A stretch of 64,000 bases of DNA from JACSRF01 sp963695505 (GTDB lineage Bacteria; Chloroflexota; Anaerolineae; Promineifilales; Promineifilaceae), in NCBI GenBank assembly GCA_963695505.1, contig CAVOGX010000005.1, positions 20,276-84,275 on the forward strand, written 5' to 3'. Shown piece by piece: positions 62,857 to 64,000 of the stretch (its first letter is position 1; every line of letters starts with the position of its first letter). The notes beneath the pieces were generated by a model. It had not been told where the DNA came from and ran no database searches. It saw only the letters and a list, made by a program, of their open reading frames with translations. The translations under genes were made by a program, and so were the position numbers.

Positions 62857-63073
62857 CCCGGATAATTACCTGCTGTAGTTTGCGGCAGCATTAATCAATT
62901 CTGTGTACAAAGAGGTTAGCGGAAACCGATCCCTAACCTCTTTTGCATCCTGCCACATTGCCCTGGCAGCCGGGCATCCACGGCAATGGCTGTTGTGTGG
63001 GGTAGCCAGAAGGTTTAAAATGGGGCTGTCGTTTGCCTGGAAACGGCCGTTTCCCGCAAACCTGAAGGAACCG

Positions 63074-63583
63074 ATGCAGAACCCTTCCGCCACAGACCAA
63101 AAAGCGTACCGCTGGAGCGGGGCTATCGTGCTGCTCTTTGCGCTGCTGGTTGCGGCCGGAGAATTCCTCCCGGACGGGGATGCCCCCCTGGGCAATATTT
63201 TGGGCGTGGCCCTGCTGGCCCTGGCGGCGCCCCTGGCTGCCTGGCCCTTCTGGCTGCTGCGGCATAACGGCCGTTCTGCCCCTGACCGGCCCTATTACCA
63301 GACCACGGCGCTGGTGGAGCGCGGCGTCTACGCCCTGGTGCGCCATCCGCAATACCTGGCCTACATGCTGCTCTTTACCGGGTTTGCCCTCTTGCAGCAG
63401 CATTGGCTGGCGGCGCTGCTGGCCGCCGGCGGCGTGCTTCTGCTCACCCGCATGACGCTGGCCGAAGAAACGTTGTGCCGCCAGCAGTTTGGCGCGGTCT
63501 ATGACGCCTACAGCCGGCGAGTGCCGCGCTTGAATCTGCCGCTGGGCATCTGGCGCTGGCTGCGGAGGCGCAGCCGTGGCTGA
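63074..63583 (+). CDS. Isoprenylcysteine methyltransferase-like membrane protein
   Basis: About 169 residues with four hydrophobic segments. The C-terminal half carries the ICMT/phospholipid methyltransferase (PEMT-NNMT) motifs: GVYALVRHPQYLAYMLLFTGFAL and LAEETLCRQQFGAVYDAYSRRVPR with the conserved Glu and the Arg-His-Pro pair that bind S-adenosylmethionine. The substrate is unknown and could be a lipid. ATG 63074 is preceded by GAAGGAACCG; longer in-frame starts exist at 62903 and 63020 without family similarity. Its stop overlaps the start region of the following acetyltransferase gene. Confidence 0.8.
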   Translation: MQNPSATDQKAYRWSGAIVLLFALLVAAGEFLPDGDAPLGNILGVALLALAAPLAAWPFWLLRHNGRSAPDRPYYQTTALVERGVYALVRHPQYLAYMLLFTGFALLQQHWLAALLAAGGVLLLTRMTLAEETLCRQQFGAVYDAYSRRVPRLNLPLGIWRWLRRRSRG

Positions 63584-63584
63584 G

Positions 63585-64000
63585 ATGAGCATTCGCCTGG
63601 CCAGGGGAGAGGACGCTGCCGCCGTCGCCCGGCTAAACAGGGCCTTTAACGGGGTCAAAGCGACGCCGGACGAAATTGCCGCGCGCATGCAGGCCAGCGC
63701 CCATGTGGAGCGGGTGGTACTGGCAGAGAGTAACGGCCGTGTCTGTGGCTTGGCCTGTTTGCGTCTGGCGCCTACGCCGCTGTACGCCGTACCTTACGCC
63801 GAGTTAACGGAACTGTTTGTGGAAGAAGCGTACCGCCGCCGCGGAATTGGCCGCGCGCTGCTGCGTTTTGTGGAGGGGCTGGCGCGGGAGGGCGGGGCTG
63901 ACCATTTGCTGCTGCAAACGGGGCAGCTCAACAAAGAGGCGCAGGCCTTTTACCGCGCCGTGGGCTACGCGGCCTATGCCGTGGTGCTGCGCAAGCACCT
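63585..64000 (+). CDS. GNAT family N-acetyltransferase, 3' truncated by window edge
   Basis: About 138 residues are present and the frame runs off the right edge. It shows the GNAT fold: IRLARGEDAAAVARL, then LTELFVEEAYRRRGIGRALL with the RRRGIGRAL acetyl-CoA loop (R/Q-x-x-G-x-G/A), LLQTGQLNKEAQAFYRAVGY. The family transfers acetyl from acetyl-CoA to amines, including antibiotics, peptides or polyamines; the acceptor is unknown. ATG 63585 or GTG 63576 may start it; the latter overlaps the previous gene's stop. Confidence 0.88.
   Translation, partial: MSIRLARGEDAAAVARLNRAFNGVKATPDEIAARMQASAHVERVVLAESNGRVCGLACLRLAPTPLYAVPYAELTELFVEEAYRRRGIGRALLRFVEGLAREGGADHLLLQTGQLNKEAQAFYRAVGYAAYAVVLRKH

Larger units (their letters stand above)
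465..63740. repeat. Highly iterated palindrome ACGGCCGT across the whole window
   Basis: ACGGCCGT, often extended to GAAACGGCCGTTTCC, recurs about once per 930 bases. By hand I count about 69 exact copies in 64 kb against about one expected from base composition. It occurs on no preferred strand (it is self-complementary), mostly inside genes, where the frame Thr-Ala-Val is common, and also in intergenic DNA and as both arms of the terminator at 8667-8702. The IS element at 38485-39940 has none. It resembles the cyanobacterial HIP1 phenomenon (GCGATCGC) in kind. Confidence 0.9.

Noticed and set aside
1..64000. CRISPR array or tRNA/rRNA gene
   Set aside because: No regularly spaced direct repeats of 24-40 bases and no cloverleaf or rRNA-like sequence were seen. 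The iterated 8-base palindrome is irregularly spaced and has no spacer pattern.

Overview
The window reads as a chromosomal segment of an uncultured, probably monoderm member of the Chloroflexota (Anaerolineae-like). Three observations support this: surface lipoproteins carry a Glu-Val-Thr-Arg-Ile-Val type stalk, lipoproteins have Pro/Thr/Glu-rich linkers, and there is an F420-type enzyme repertoire (deazaflavin-dependent nitroreductase, two luciferase-like oxidoreductases). The placement is inference, because no rRNA or other phylogenetic marker is present. The standard bacterial code is used. The DNA is saturated with one perfect palindrome, ACGGCCGT: about 69 copies by hand count where roughly one is expected, in genes, gaps and terminators, but with none in the insertion sequence.

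Layout. 1-2.0 kb: end of a histone-deacetylase-family gene, a PII-like protein and a Ca/Na exchanger. 2.0-8.7 kb: an ArsR-controlled sulfur-redox operon. It encodes an octaheme tetrathionate-reductase-family cytochrome, a heptaheme/EF-hand/cytochrome b fusion (broken by frameshifts and a stop), and two YeeE/YedE sulfur-transport proteins, the second with a cysteine-less rhodanese tail. 9.1-12.6 kb: a four-rhodanese lipoprotein and a dodecaheme lipoprotein on the minus strand. 12.9-16.9 kb: a LysR regulator followed by an octaheme cytochrome / ferredoxin / NrfD quinone-linked complex. 17.2-25.2 kb: twin decaheme lipoproteins built from duplicated pentaheme units, a NapC-type nonaheme protein and an octaheme lipoprotein with a collagen-like stalk. 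Together 2.5-25 kb encodes eight multiheme proteins with about 72 candidate c-type heme sites. This suggests respiratory sulfur-compound chemistry with electron transfer to or through the cell surface.

25.6-31.4 kb: a TetR/ABC (LolD-MacB like) operon and a TetR/DinB-nitroreductase operon. 31.5-34.6 kb: aspartate-type aminotransferase plus ATP-dependent PEP carboxykinase behind a long leader with cobalamin-riboswitch-like landmarks. 34.7-38.5 kb: CpaF/VirB11-like ATPase, LuxR regulator, dienelactone hydrolase, M28 peptidase, and truncated genes next to an IS4-family element (38.5-39.9 kb) with clear terminal repeats and a 6-bp target duplication. 40-43.9 kb: two bS21 genes with non-ATG starts and a PBP1C. 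43.9-49.9 kb: DinB protein, a PDO-type glutaredoxin with thioredoxin reductase, a subtilase and an isochorismatase-like hydrolase.

50.3-54 kb: a second sulfur operon containing a PocR-type regulator, a sulfide:quinone oxidoreductase-like flavoprotein (six frameshifts), a DUF1641 protein, a one-cysteine TusE/DsrC and a DsrE-like protein. 54.2-64 kb: cytochrome P450, two luciferase-like oxidoreductases, a secreted triple-repeat protein of unknown function, uvrB, a DEAD-box helicase, a methyltransferase-like membrane protein and a truncated acetyltransferase.

Single-base indels, mostly in homopolymers, break several otherwise well-conserved genes, including uvrB. Many of the apparent pseudogenes are therefore more likely sequence errors than decay.
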